DNA of 64,000 bases from NCBI GenBank assembly GCA_009731375.1, contig BJOX01000170.1, positions 655,872 to 719,871 of the forward strand, given 5' to 3'. This stretch comes from Paulinella micropora (lineage: Eukaryota; Cercozoa; Imbricatea; Euglyphida). Made by a program: the position numbers and the translations under genes. The notes beneath the pieces are model-generated. The model was not told the origin of the DNA. It saw only the letters and a program-made list of their open reading frames with translations, and searched no databases. Position 1 is the stretch's first letter; each line of letters opens with the position of its first letter. Of this stretch, positions 63,772-64,000 are shown piece by piece.

Positions 63772-64000
63772 GGCACCGCGATAGCCCAGTGGTTAAGGTC
63801 TACCATCTGGGACCTGTCGCCAGTTCGATTCCCGTCGGTGCCAGTATTTTCAAAGGATATTTTCTTTGAAAGTATTGGTCTGTCTGGAAGGCTTGGAGCT
63901 GCCTTGCGGGGGTGTCAGTAGAGCCTATCGTCAAATCTTCGTACTCCCCTCGCGGGTGAGACGATGGAGGCACATGTGCAGAAATGCATTCGCCATTGAC
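63772..64000 (+). mobile_element. tRNA-derived SINE, copy 2 (runs off the window)
   Basis: The 71-nt head (63,772-63,842) has fully paired acceptor strands (GGCACCG/CGGTGCC), an A box TAGCCCAGTGG (63,782-63,792) and a B box GTTCGATTC (63,823-63,831). The T stem has two mismatches and no clear anticodon arm forms, so it is a SINE head and not a working tRNA. The body matches copy 1 to the window end, with a 20-bp insertion (CAAAGGATATTTTCTTTGAA) near 63,850 that is itself palindromic. Confidence 0.85.

Noticed and set aside
63772-63842. Functional tRNA gene
   Set aside because: Acceptor strands and both boxes are present, but the T stem has two mismatches, no anticodon stem forms, and a second copy with the same downstream body exists; it is a SINE.

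Overview
The window is from a nuclear eukaryotic genome, most likely an alga or other protist. Genes are cut by many GT-AG introns, introns and spacers are saturated with microsatellites, there is a Ty1/copia retrotransposon and a tRNA-derived SINE, and the scaffold has five N gaps. The lineage cannot be fixed from sequence alone. A TIR/HET-like domain of a kind I associate with algal proteins, a TKL-like kinase and a patatin-like lipase suggest an alga, with low confidence.

Layout. (1) 1-535: purine microsatellite. (2) 701-29,200: one giant + strand gene that I reconstruct as about 39 exons and roughly 3,970 residues. It carries an N-terminal region, six midasin/dynein-type AAA+ modules (canonical P-loops only in modules 1 and 5), two VWA-like folds, a TIR/HET-like domain, a Lys/Glu-rich linker and a C-terminal TKL-like protein kinase with all catalytic motifs. 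Codon phase agrees at every proposed junction except inside one low-complexity exon, and one in-frame TAA remains at 4,609. (3) 29,201-37,774: decayed retroelement sequence, namely a gag/protease fragment without RT, an inverted copia-type LTR and an unassigned acidic region. (4) 37,775-46,310: a full-length but broken Ty1/copia element with both LTRs, a primer-binding site that matches the anticodon arm of initiator tRNA-Met, gag, protease-like, integrase, RT and RNase H. (5) 46,311-49,896: microsatellites and unassigned sequence. (6) 49,897 to at least 62,585: a second gene, hidden in a microsatellite desert. Ten small exons (37-100 nt) join in consistent phase to give a membrane-segment plus patatin-like phospholipase protein whose 3' end lies in or beyond the last gap. 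(7) 63,374-64,000: interspersed repeat and a second SINE copy.

The two most notable things are the giant gene and its repeats. AAA+ ring, VWA, TIR-like and kinase domains in one polypeptide look like a chaperone/sensor core joined to signalling effectors, a combination I do not recognise as described. In both genes exon edges, together with their splice sites, have been copied next to microsatellites: a duplicated 20-nt microexon, several single exon-edge copies, and three minisatellite arrays whose repeat unit is an exon boundary.

All calls come from reading the sequence; exon joins are predictions without transcript support.
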